The notes under the pieces are model-generated. The model was not told the DNA's origin, searched no databases, and worked only from the letters and a program-made list of their open reading frames with translations. 64,000 nucleotides of DNA from Gymnodinialimonas phycosphaerae (GTDB lineage Bacteria; Pseudomonadota; Alphaproteobacteria; Rhodobacterales; Rhodobacteraceae). The stretch lies in assembly GCF_019195455.1 (NCBI RefSeq), contig NZ_JAIMBW010000001.1:1922001-1986000 (forward strand), given 5' to 3'. How positions within the stretch are numbered: the stretch's first letter is position 1; each line of letters opens with the position of its first letter. Of the stretch, positions 7,737 to 15,828 are shown piece after piece. The position numbers were made by a program, and so were the translations under genes.

Positions 7737-8195
7737 ATGGATCGCAGGCGGGTCTTGATCGGCGCGGGCGCTTTGGCGCTTGTGGGCGGTGCGTTCGCGG
7801 CCACCGAGGGCCGCAACCTGTTCTATTCCGCCCTGTCAGAGGGCGTCGATCAACAGATCGACGTCACAACCGCCCACACGATGGCGTCTGCGGGGGAAAT
7901 ACTGTTGATCGACATCCGTCGCCCCGATGAATGGGCGGCCACCGGCAGCCCGGTTCCCAGCCATCGCCTCGACATGCGCCGCGAGGATTTTGCGCAGGCG
8001 CTGCTGGCGCTGACCGGCGGCGCAACGGACACGCCCGTGGCTCTGATCTGCGCGCGCGGGGTGCGGTCGTCGCGGCTTACCAACCAGTTGGTCGGCGCGG
8101 GCTTCACCAACATCATGGACGTTCCCGAAGGCATGTTCGGCTCTGGTGCCGGGCCCGGCTGGATCCGCGAAGGGCTGCCCGTGGACCGAAGCTAG
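7737..8195 (+). CDS. Tat-exported rhodanese-like protein
   Basis: A 152-residue single rhodanese domain with an N-terminal twin-arginine signal (DRRRVLIGAGALALVGGAF). The domain runs from about residue 42, with LIDIRRPDEWAATG as the conserved first motif and the active-site loop CARGVRS, where Cys105 would carry the persulfide. The ending GPGWIREGLPV is common in periplasmic rhodaneses. Rhodaneses transfer sulfane sulfur or act as thiol carriers; the acceptor is unknown. The ATG is one base after the SCO stop, so it belongs to the same operon and likely works with the SCO and Cys-rich proteins in the periplasm. Confidence 0.85.
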   Translation: MDRRRVLIGAGALALVGGAFAATEGRNLFYSALSEGVDQQIDVTTAHTMASAGEILLIDIRRPDEWAATGSPVPSHRLDMRREDFAQALLALTGGATDTPVALICARGVRSSRLTNQLVGAGFTNIMDVPEGMFGSGAGPGWIREGLPVDRS

Positions 8196-8240
8196 CACCC
8201 GGAATGCAGCCGACATCACCCCGGCATGCACCCTGGGGCC

Positions 8241-8305
8241 AAATCCCTTGCAAGGGATTTACCAGAGCCTTGCAAGGCTCTGTTCAGGCTTTTGCAAAAG
8301 CCTGA
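8241..8305. repeat. Triple palindrome array centred on TTGCAA
   Basis: Three perfect palindromes follow one another: 8241-8260 (AAATCCCTTG and complement), 8263-8282 (CAGAGCCTTG and complement) and 8284-8305 (TCAGGCTTTTG and complement). Each has TTGCAA at its centre, and the centres (8250.5, 8272.5, 8294.5) are exactly 22 bp apart. The arms differ, so they are not copies of one sequence. They lie between the converging ends of the rhodanese gene and opgH. A bidirectional terminator or transcript-end structure is the simplest reading; no T-runs follow, so a protein-binding array is also possible. Confidence 0.75.
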
Positions 8306-8339
8306 TTTGCGCGGGGGGCACCAGCGTGCGCGAGGGGCA

Positions 8340-10217
8340 TTATTCTGCGGCGCTTGGCAGGTCTTTCAGGGTCTCTCGCAACTCGGCGCGATGCGCTTTT
8401 GCCGCCCGGATAATTGCAGGCGCTGCGTAGACCTCGGGCGTGCCGAGCGCTTGCATCGTGGCACGAAAGCGCGTCAACCGCAGGCCCGACAGCGCCGAGA
8501 GCGGCACCGCGAAGGCCAGAGAGAATGCGATCGGCAAAAGCCAGACCGAGACGATCCCGGCCACCATCCCCGCGATCATCGCCGTGCCTGCAAGCGTCTC
8601 GAGCATGTGGAATTTCAGCATCGCCCAGAGCGAATATCGCCCTCCCGCGCGGGCTTGCGGCGCCCAATCCACCTTCACGCCCAGAAGCGTTTTGGCGACG
8701 GCCAAGGTCTGCTGCACCATCAGGATCGGCGCATAGAGAATGGACAAGATCAACTCGGACACAAAGGATACGAAGAAGCGAAAGAAGCCGCCAAGCTCTT
8801 CGATGCGCAGGCCCACGCCGCCGATTGCGGCAGCTCCCAACGCCTTGGGCGCCAACAGCATTCCGTACATGAAGACCAGCAAGGCGGTCGCATGAACGGC
8901 GGTCATTTCCGGCCATTGCACCTGTGGATTGACGCCAGAGAAATAGCGGATCACGTTCTGCTCTTGCCCCGTTCCGATCAGCGCCCAGACCATCAGCAGC
9001 GCAAACCACGCGGGGCTTAGCAGGTAGCTGATCGCGCCGTGGAACATGTGGAACCGGCTGACCCCGTGGAACCCCTTGGCCGCCAGCAATTTCAGGTGTT
9101 GCAGGTTGCCTTGGCACCACCGCCGGTCCCGGATGACGTAATCGATCAGGGTCGCGGGGACCTCTTCATAACTGCCCTTGATGCGCGGCGAGAAGCGCAC
9201 GCCCCAGCCTGCACGGCGCAAAAGGCCCGCTTCCACGAAGTCGTGGGACAGGATCAACGCGCCCTCGCCCGAGAGGGTCCGGATCCTTGGCAATCCGGCG
9301 CAGGAGGCGAAGGCCGCGGTGCGGATAATGGCGTTGTGGCCCCAGTAGTTGCCCTCCCGGTCGCTCCAGGTGGCAAGGCCTTCGGCAAGCGCCGCACCAT
9401 ATATGGCCGATGCAAACTGCTGCACGCGGGCAAAAACCGTCTCGGCCCCGTAGAGCTGCGGAAAGCTCTGGATCAGGCCCGCGCTGGGGTCGTTCGACAA
9501 CTCATCACTCAGTGCCACAATGGCGTCGCCGGACATCAGGCTATCGGCGTCGAGCACAACCATCGCCGCATACCCGCCCCCCCACCGTTCCACCCAGTCG
9601 GCAAGGTTGCCGACCTTGCGGTCCGTGTTCTCGGCGCGGCGGCGGTAGTGTATGCGGATGCTTTCGGGCAGGCGTGCGCGCAGCGTCGCGAAGGCGCGCA
9701 ACTCTTGGTCTGCGGTTTCGGCGTTGCGCGTGTCGGACAGAATGAACAGGGTGTAGCGGTGCTGTGTGGGGTGCGCATCCAGCGCCTCCAACATCGCGCA
9801 GGCATTGCCGAAAACGTCCCAAGGCACCTCATTATAGCAGGGCACCAGAAGCGCCACATCCATCGCCGGGCCGGTCGCAGGAGCGGCGCGTTTGCGCGTC
9901 AGCACAAGGCGCAGAATGCCCACGCTGACCGTCGAAACAGAGAGCGAAATCCAGAAGAAGGTAAGCGCGATCAGGGCGATCAGCGTCAGTTCAAAGCCCG
10001 TCAGCCCCCCCATCACGAACCAGTCCGTGAAGACCGCAACGATGCCAAAGGTCGTGATGAAGGCAGGCAGGAACGTCGCCAGGCGCCAAAGGCCCGCGCG
10101 GCCCCGGCCAAGCCCCGGGGCGCTGGCATCCTGATAGGTCGTGCGCAGGTTCTGGATCGGGCGCGAGAGGGGCGCTTGCGGGGGCATGTACGGCTCGGCG
10201 CGGAGGGGCATCGTCAT
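8340..10217 (-). CDS. opgH: Glucans biosynthesis glucosyltransferase OpgH
   Basis: A 625-residue membrane glycosyltransferase (GT2) that builds the beta-1,2-glucan backbone of osmoregulated periplasmic glucans from UDP-glucose at the inner membrane. Two N-terminal membrane segments precede the cytoplasmic catalytic domain, with VPCYNE near residue 130, the metal-binding DAD in VVLDADSLMSGD and the product-site RRWCQGNLQHL. Four or more C-terminal membrane segments follow (SYLLSPAWFALLMVWALIG and others). It is shorter than E. coli MdoH, as usual in Rhodobacterales. ATG at 10217 overlaps the opgG stop (ATGA). It is the last gene of the opgC-opgG-opgH operon. Confidence 0.93.
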   Translation of the reverse strand: MTMPLRAEPYMPPQAPLSRPIQNLRTTYQDASAPGLGRGRAGLWRLATFLPAFITTFGIVAVFTDWFVMGGLTGFELTLIALIALTFFWISLSVSTVSVGILRLVLTRKRAAPATGPAMDVALLVPCYNEVPWDVFGNACAMLEALDAHPTQHRYTLFILSDTRNAETADQELRAFATLRARLPESIRIHYRRRAENTDRKVGNLADWVERWGGGYAAMVVLDADSLMSGDAIVALSDELSNDPSAGLIQSFPQLYGAETVFARVQQFASAIYGAALAEGLATWSDREGNYWGHNAIIRTAAFASCAGLPRIRTLSGEGALILSHDFVEAGLLRRAGWGVRFSPRIKGSYEEVPATLIDYVIRDRRWCQGNLQHLKLLAAKGFHGVSRFHMFHGAISYLLSPAWFALLMVWALIGTGQEQNVIRYFSGVNPQVQWPEMTAVHATALLVFMYGMLLAPKALGAAAIGGVGLRIEELGGFFRFFVSFVSELILSILYAPILMVQQTLAVAKTLLGVKVDWAPQARAGGRYSLWAMLKFHMLETLAGTAMIAGMVAGIVSVWLLPIAFSLAFAVPLSALSGLRLTRFRATMQALGTPEVYAAPAIIRAAKAHRAELRETLKDLPSAAE

Positions 10218-11740
10218 GCGGACCACCGATAGAGCCAGACTTCCGTGACCGGCTCGTCGCCCGCCAACAACTGCGCCCGCAGCTCCATGGAGGGGACATC
10301 GCCCGGCTCCAACGCGAAGGTCAGGCGCAGGCCGCCAGTGCGCGGGTTGCGCTCCAGCACGCCGTCGGTGACCTCACCCCGGTGCGCGCGGACAATCCTG
10401 GTATAGCTGTCGGGGTTGCCCGAGAGCGCCGGATGATCGGCAAAATCGACAGAGACCAGCGTTCGGGAACGGTCCCAATTGCCGCCAATCGCGGTGTTGA
10501 GAACCGGCGCCACGTTCCGGGGGCGCGGCGGTTCCGCGCTCCATTCCATGTCGTAGGTGAAGCGATATTCGCCCCCGGCCTCCAGCCCGGCGCGGGGGCG
10601 CCAATACGCGACAATATTGTCGTAGATCTCCAATTCCGAGGGAATTTCCACCAGTTGGACGGAGCCTTCGCCCCAGCTTTCGCCCGGTGTTATCCACAAA
10701 GACGGGCGGTCCTCGTAGTGGGCCTCGAAGTCTTCGAAATCCGCCAAGTCGCGCGCCCGTTGCATCAGCCCGAAGCCTTGAGGGCTGTCGTCGACGAACG
10801 AGGACACTTCCAACTGCGCCGGATTCTTCAGGGAACGGAACAGCAGCTCACCGGCGCCGTTGTGGATCATCAGCCCATCGCTGTCGTGGACTGCGGGGCG
10901 GAAATCATCGTGACCGGCGCGGTTGGTCTGATCGAAAAGGAACATCGACGTCAGCGGCGCGATCCCCACATGGGGCAGGTCCACGCGGGGGTACAGCGTG
11001 ACCTGCACGGACATCCGCGTGGCCTCGCCGGGATCGATGTAGAAGGTATAGGCCCCGGTGCAGCTTTCGCCATCCAGCAGCGCGTGCAAGACCTGCGTCG
11101 CATCGCCGGGCTGCGGGGCTTCCAGCCAGAACCGCGTGAACTCGGGGAATTCCTCGCCCTCTGGCCCGGCCGTGTTGATCGCAAGGCCACGTGCCGAGAG
11201 GCCATAGTTCATGCCCGTGCCGATGGCGCGGAAATAGCTTGCCCCTTGGAAGACCGCGAATTCGGTGAAGATGTCAGCCCGTTCCAAGGCGGCGCGCAAG
11301 CGCAGGCCGGAATAGCCCATCGTCTCATCCACAGGCAGATCGGGGAATTGGTCCGTCATGTCGAACAAGGACATGTCGAAGGCAAGCGTCTGGGCGATGC
11401 CGCCCTCGACGACATTGACCTCCACGGGACGGGGGAAATAGAGGCCAGGGTGGAAGAAATCCACCTTGAAGGGCCGATCCTCATCGGTCCAAAGGCCCCG
11501 CTGGGGATTGAACCACATCATCCGGTATTCGTCGTAGCTTAGGTTGCGCCAGCCCTCGGGCACCTGTGGCAGGGGCATGTGGGGGGCTTGCGACAGGCGC
11601 AGCGCCTCTGCCTCCAACCAGGCACGGTCAAAGGGATGGGCAGAGCCCTCACGGAACATCGGCAAGCCAAGTGCAGGTGAGGCCATGGCCGCCGCCAGCA
11701 GCGCCAGCGAGGAGCGGCGCGAGATATTCGGCCCGATCAT
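10214..11740 (-). CDS. opgG: Glucan biosynthesis protein OpgG/OpgD, Tat-exported
   Basis: A 508-residue periplasmic protein of the MdoG/MdoD family, which is needed for branching or polymerisation of osmoregulated periplasmic glucans. The N-terminus MIGPNISRRSSLALLAAAMASPALG is a twin-arginine signal, more like OpgD than the Sec-exported OpgG. Family motifs include SYDEYRMMWFNP, FFHPGLYF, and YGLSARGLAINTA; the C-terminal immunoglobulin-like part contains FTYDMEWSAEPPRP. The start at 11740 overlaps the opgC stop. A longer frame to 11857 exists but runs into opgC. OpgG and OpgD are hard to tell apart here, so the symbol is approximate. Confidence 0.9.
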   Translation of the reverse strand: MIGPNISRRSSLALLAAAMASPALGLPMFREGSAHPFDRAWLEAEALRLSQAPHMPLPQVPEGWRNLSYDEYRMMWFNPQRGLWTDEDRPFKVDFFHPGLYFPRPVEVNVVEGGIAQTLAFDMSLFDMTDQFPDLPVDETMGYSGLRLRAALERADIFTEFAVFQGASYFRAIGTGMNYGLSARGLAINTAGPEGEEFPEFTRFWLEAPQPGDATQVLHALLDGESCTGAYTFYIDPGEATRMSVQVTLYPRVDLPHVGIAPLTSMFLFDQTNRAGHDDFRPAVHDSDGLMIHNGAGELLFRSLKNPAQLEVSSFVDDSPQGFGLMQRARDLADFEDFEAHYEDRPSLWITPGESWGEGSVQLVEIPSELEIYDNIVAYWRPRAGLEAGGEYRFTYDMEWSAEPPRPRNVAPVLNTAIGGNWDRSRTLVSVDFADHPALSGNPDSYTRIVRAHRGEVTDGVLERNPRTGGLRLTFALEPGDVPSMELRAQLLAGDEPVTEVWLYRWSA

Positions 11741-13026
11741 CGCTTTACCCGCCACGGCTGTGATTTGATCCAACCGACGCCGTAGGCGACGGCCAGCAGC
11801 AACCCGACCCCAACGAGGTTCACGAACACCGTGTGCCAGGCCGCGTCCCGGCCCCATTGGTCCAGCCAGAAGCCGTTAAGGCGCGCCAGGATCATCGAGA
11901 AGACAAACACCGCCAAGGATTGTTGGCCGATCTTCATCAACTGGCGTACCGTGACGTCCCATGCGCGCGACGCCATGCCAGACCCAGATGCGATCAGGTA
12001 CTTGCCCCCCTCGCCGACCAGAACCCAAGCCAGATAGGCCAGCGACAGGAACTGCGCATAGCGGAACAGGCCGAAGTCGGATTTGGTGATCCACATCTGG
12101 TTTGCGACCCGCCAATCGACCACGGGGTTGCCCTCGAACGCCAAGCCAAGCCATTCGCGGTTCACCGCACGCACCCCGATGTTCGACAGCGGGATATTGG
12201 CCAGCACGACAATCAGGGCCAGCGCGATCAACCACATCTTGACCGGTGGCTTGGGGAGCCACCCGATCATGAACGCGAACCCGGTGAAGAAGACCAACTG
12301 CCAGCCGAAGGGGTTGAAGAACCACTGACGGTCGCTCCACGGTTCGGCGGGCAGGGACAGGGCCAAGTGGCCGACGCCCATGGCCTCCAGCAGGCGCGAC
12401 TGGGCAAACAGCCAAACCGTCACCACAACGGCCGCCGTCAGCCACAGGTTCACCCGTGACAAGGCCATGACGAGGGGCATCATCGCCAGGATCACAAGGT
12501 ACATCGGCAGGATGTCGAAGTAGTTCGGCACATAGGTCAACGTCACAAGACCCAGCATCTGGTCCATCGTCGTCGACACCAGCACGTCATCGCGGGTTAT
12601 GCCGTCGAAGAAGGGGATCAGGTTCAGCTGTCCCACGTAATTCCGCTCGAACGGACCCAGCGCGTTCAGCGCCACCATCAGGGCTGCGATGGCGAAAAAC
12701 ATCCCGATGTGCGCCCAGTAGACCTGCCAGCAGCGGTATCCGACCCGCGCCGCCCCAAGGCCCCATCCCGCCCGCTCGAACGTGCGCCCGAATGCAATGG
12801 CCGAGGCCATGCCCGAGCAGAAAACAAACATCTCGGTCGCGTCCGAGAAGCCCCAGCGCGCCGGTATCCACGAGGTGAAGAAGTTCCCCGGCGTGTGGGC
12901 GAAAAGGATGATGATCATCGCGATACCGCGAAAGAAATCGAGGCGCGGATCGCGCACGGTCGCGGGCGCGGCAGCCTGGGCTGCGGCGCGGGGAGGAGGT
13001 GCAAAATCTGGTGTTGTACTGACCAT
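11737..13026 (-). CDS. opgC: OpgC family membrane acyltransferase
   Basis: A 429-residue polytopic protein of the OpgC family, which adds succinyl groups to periplasmic glucans in Rhodobacter. The family start RDPRLDFFRGIAMIIILFAHTPGN is at about residues 26-49, with SDATEMFVFCSGMASAIAFG soon after; about ten membrane segments follow. The start at 13026 lies 19 bp after the TPR gene's stop; an in-frame extension to 13089 would overlap that gene. The residues before RDPRLDF are Pro/Ala-rich and probably cytoplasmic. It leads directly into opgG through an ATGA overlap. Confidence 0.9.
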   Translation of the reverse strand: MVSTTPDFAPPPRAAAQAAAPATVRDPRLDFFRGIAMIIILFAHTPGNFFTSWIPARWGFSDATEMFVFCSGMASAIAFGRTFERAGWGLGAARVGYRCWQVYWAHIGMFFAIAALMVALNALGPFERNYVGQLNLIPFFDGITRDDVLVSTTMDQMLGLVTLTYVPNYFDILPMYLVILAMMPLVMALSRVNLWLTAAVVVTVWLFAQSRLLEAMGVGHLALSLPAEPWSDRQWFFNPFGWQLVFFTGFAFMIGWLPKPPVKMWLIALALIVVLANIPLSNIGVRAVNREWLGLAFEGNPVVDWRVANQMWITKSDFGLFRYAQFLSLAYLAWVLVGEGGKYLIASGSGMASRAWDVTVRQLMKIGQQSLAVFVFSMILARLNGFWLDQWGRDAAWHTVFVNLVGVGLLLAVAYGVGWIKSQPWRVKR

Positions 13027-13045
13027 GGCCAAGGGCCCGTGTCCT

Positions 13046-14503
13046 TTATTCGGCCGGAACGCGCAAGGGGGACGCGGGGCTGGCGGCAATCATTTCACGC
13101 CGGGTGGCTGCAAAACGATCGTCCCGACCGGCGCGCCGTGTTGTGCGTTCCTCCAGCAGGCCAAGTGCGTCCTTCATGGCACCCGAACGAATCCCGGCGT
13201 CGATTGTCAAACGCTCGAACACATCGCGCTGCGCGTGTGAGCCGCCGGCCAGTTGCATGTGCCGCCGGGCGCGGCGCAGGCCCGCGAAGGCCGTCGCGTA
13301 ATCGCCTTCACCGAAGGCTTCCAACCCCTGGGCCGCCGCCGTTCCGGGGCTGGCCATGCGCATCTCCATCTCGGTGCTGCCGCGCGCGCCGTCCGCCGCG
13401 ATCCGCGCCACCAGCGTGGCGGTTGCGTCCTCACGCCGGCCCCCGACAAGGGCCAGAAGGTAGTGCAGATCCGCGAAGATCAGCTGTCCATCGTCCGTGC
13501 GTGCAGCCGAGGTTTCGGCCAGTTCGTCCCACCGATCGCCCACGTCGATCCCCTCCAGCTCCAGCCGCATCAACAGCGATGTCGCGTTGGAGATATCGCG
13601 GTAATCGTCCGTCTTGTCGGCGCGGATCAGCGTGTCATAGAGGTCCAGCACGACATCGGTTTGCCCCATGTCCAAGTGCATCAGCGCCTTGTGCCACCAA
13701 ACGTGGTAGCGGAAATTGTTGCAATGGGCCCAGGCCGCTTCGCGACCCGACAGCCAGCGCAGGCCCTTCTCGGGCGCGGCGGTCATGTCGTAGACATGGG
13801 CCACCGCGTGCAGGCCCCAAGCGTCATCGGGACGGATCGCAAGCGCCGCCGAGCCTGCCGCCGCCGCGCGGCCGTATTCGCCGGTCTCTTCCAGCGCGAA
13901 GGCGTGGCAGCCCATGAGGTAACCGCGCCCGGGGTGGTCCTGGCCATATGCGGGCATCACCGCCTCGATCGAGCGGCGCATGCCTTGCGCATCCCCCAGC
14001 ACAAAGCGGATCGCATGGGCGATCTTCATGGCCAGCGTATCGTCCGGCGCGGTTTCCAGCACCTTGTCGAGAAGTGCTACCGCCTTGGACGGTTGCCCAC
14101 CCAGCCAGATCTCCAGGGCGCTCACGAAGGCCCGTTCGCGTACCGTGATCGGACGGTTTTGATCGGACGCCTTGGCACTGGCGCATGCCTCACGGGCGGT
14201 TTGCACAAGCTCTCCCCGACCAAGAAGCAGCAGGAAAATACCCTTCACTGCATGGCCCAACGCAAATTCGGGGTCAGCGTACAATGTCGCACCAAGGTGA
14301 TCGGGCGTCTTGGCACCATGGGCCAGAAAGGCCATCTGCGTGGCGTTCCATGCCTCAACCCCTGCCGCCGTCGCGATGGTGCTGGGTTGGCCGAAACAGT
14401 CTGTCTGCAGCATGCCGTATCCGATTCTGATCAAGTCGCCTTTATTCCGATTAGACCATGGGTCCGCCTGCGCGAAGGGCAGATGGGGCGATATGACGGA
14501 CAT
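13046..14503 (-). CDS. TPR-repeat protein (TTC38-like)
   Basis: A 485-residue soluble helical protein resembling the tetratricopeptide repeat protein 38 group. Helix pairs with A-x-x-H-A and LALEETGEYGRAAAAGSAALAIRPDDAWGLHAVAHVYDM near residues 215-255 are the typical core, followed by FRYHVWWHKALMHLDMG and a DLHYLLALVGG segment. No signal peptide is visible. The ATG at 14503 gives the longest form, but homologues usually begin near MLQTDCFG, so the ATG at 14413 is a real alternative; neither has a strong ribosome site. It lies 19 bp before opgC, the likely first gene of the glucan operon. Its role there is unknown. Confidence 0.8.
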   Translation of the reverse strand: MSVISPHLPFAQADPWSNRNKGDLIRIGYGMLQTDCFGQPSTIATAAGVEAWNATQMAFLAHGAKTPDHLGATLYADPEFALGHAVKGIFLLLLGRGELVQTAREACASAKASDQNRPITVRERAFVSALEIWLGGQPSKAVALLDKVLETAPDDTLAMKIAHAIRFVLGDAQGMRRSIEAVMPAYGQDHPGRGYLMGCHAFALEETGEYGRAAAAGSAALAIRPDDAWGLHAVAHVYDMTAAPEKGLRWLSGREAAWAHCNNFRYHVWWHKALMHLDMGQTDVVLDLYDTLIRADKTDDYRDISNATSLLMRLELEGIDVGDRWDELAETSAARTDDGQLIFADLHYLLALVGGRREDATATLVARIAADGARGSTEMEMRMASPGTAAAQGLEAFGEGDYATAFAGLRRARRHMQLAGGSHAQRDVFERLTIDAGIRSGAMKDALGLLEERTTRRAGRDDRFAATRREMIAASPASPLRVPAE

Positions 14504-14622
14504 GTGAGCCGATGGGATGCGCGCGTGAACGTTTTTTCGCCGGATCGCCCCATGATCGGCAGGAAGTCGCTGTTATCGCGGCGCTTTACGCGCAGGGCGC
14601 GCCCGAATTTCAGGCCGTGTGC

Positions 14623-15828
14623 CTAGAGTTCCGGCGCCGCGCGCACGCCCGAGAGCCAGTCCAGGACCGCCTGCGTGTCTTCGCCCAGGTGCGGCGGCGG
14701 GCGGCGGTAAGTGACTGGTGTGACAGAGAATTTCAGCGGATTTCCGATCAATTCCACGCCACCCCGATCGATCCCGTCCTTGGCCATGTCGATGCGCATC
14801 CCCCGTGCCATCGCCTGGTCGCTGGCAAAGGCCTGCTCTACCGTGTTTACGGGGCCCACGGGGACTTTGCGGGCCTCAAGACCCGCGACGATATCGGCCT
14901 GGCTGTGCTGGACCATCAGCGCTTCCAGTAGCGGGATCAGGGTCTCGCGGTTCGTCACGCGGGCGGAATTCGTGGCAAAGCGCGGGTCATCCGCCAAATC
15001 GGGCTGCCCGAGGAAATCGCAGAACCGCGTGTATTGCAGGTCATTGCCGACGGCGACCAGAACGAAGCCGTCCGAGCAGGCGAAGGTCTGATACGGCACG
15101 ATTGTTGCATGCTCGTTCCCACGCCGGGCACGCGGCTTTCCCGTTGTCAGATGGGCCACGCCTTCATTGATCATCCACGCCAGCGAGGCGTCGACCAGTG
15201 ACAGATCCACATGCTGCCCCTGCCCCGTTTTATCCCGGTGGCGCAGGGCGGCGAGGATGCCGATGCTTGCATACATGCCGGTCATCACGTCGGCGATGCC
15301 CACGGCCACTTTCATCGGGGCGCCGTCGGGCTCTCCGGTCAGGGACATGATGCCGGAATAGCCTTGCGCCATCAGATCATAGCCGGGCTTTTCACGATTG
15401 GGCCCCGTATGCCCGAAGCCCGAGATCGAGCAGTGGATAAGCTGGGGATAAGCTGTGAGCAGCGTTGCATGGTCGAGGCCGTATTTCTCTAGCCCGCCGG
15501 GCTTGAAATTCTCGATCACGATGTCGGCGCGGGCGGCGATCTGGTGGATCGTTTTCTGGCCTTCTTCTGTCGCGATATCCACCGCCACAGACAGCTTGTT
15601 ACGGTTGGCGCACATGAAATAGCTGGAAAGATCCGTGGGCTGCCCGTCTTCGCCCGTGGCGAACGGAGGCCCCCAGCCACGCGTGTCATCGCCGCGGTCC
15701 GGGTGTTCGATCTTGATGATCGTGGCACCCAGGTCGCCCAGGGCCTGTGTGCAGGTCGGCCCGGCCAGAATGCGTGACAGATCAAGAACAATTAGCCCCT
15801 CCAACGGTCCCTTAGATGCGGCCATCAT
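14623..15828 (-). CDS. CaiB/BaiF family (class III) CoA-transferase
   Basis: A 401-residue class III CoA-transferase. The N-terminal PLEGLIVLDLSRILAGPTCTQALGDLGATIIKIEHP is the family signature, and the catalytic aspartate is in the KPGYDLMAQGYSG loop near residue 160. The C-terminal part (PVGPVNTVEQAFASDQAMARGM) is also typical. These enzymes move CoA between acyl-CoA and free carboxylates; the acyl group is not predictable. The ATG at 15828 (or 15825) follows a G-rich ribosome site and lies 17 bp inside the end of the upstream ThDP enzyme gene, so the two are co-transcribed. The pairing recalls frc/oxc oxalate systems, but the partner is not a typical oxalyl-CoA decarboxylase. Confidence 0.9.
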   Translation of the reverse strand: MMAASKGPLEGLIVLDLSRILAGPTCTQALGDLGATIIKIEHPDRGDDTRGWGPPFATGEDGQPTDLSSYFMCANRNKLSVAVDIATEEGQKTIHQIAARADIVIENFKPGGLEKYGLDHATLLTAYPQLIHCSISGFGHTGPNREKPGYDLMAQGYSGIMSLTGEPDGAPMKVAVGIADVMTGMYASIGILAALRHRDKTGQGQHVDLSLVDASLAWMINEGVAHLTTGKPRARRGNEHATIVPYQTFACSDGFVLVAVGNDLQYTRFCDFLGQPDLADDPRFATNSARVTNRETLIPLLEALMVQHSQADIVAGLEARKVPVGPVNTVEQAFASDQAMARGMRIDMAKDGIDRGGVELIGNPLKFSVTPVTYRRPPPHLGEDTQAVLDWLSGVRAAPEL

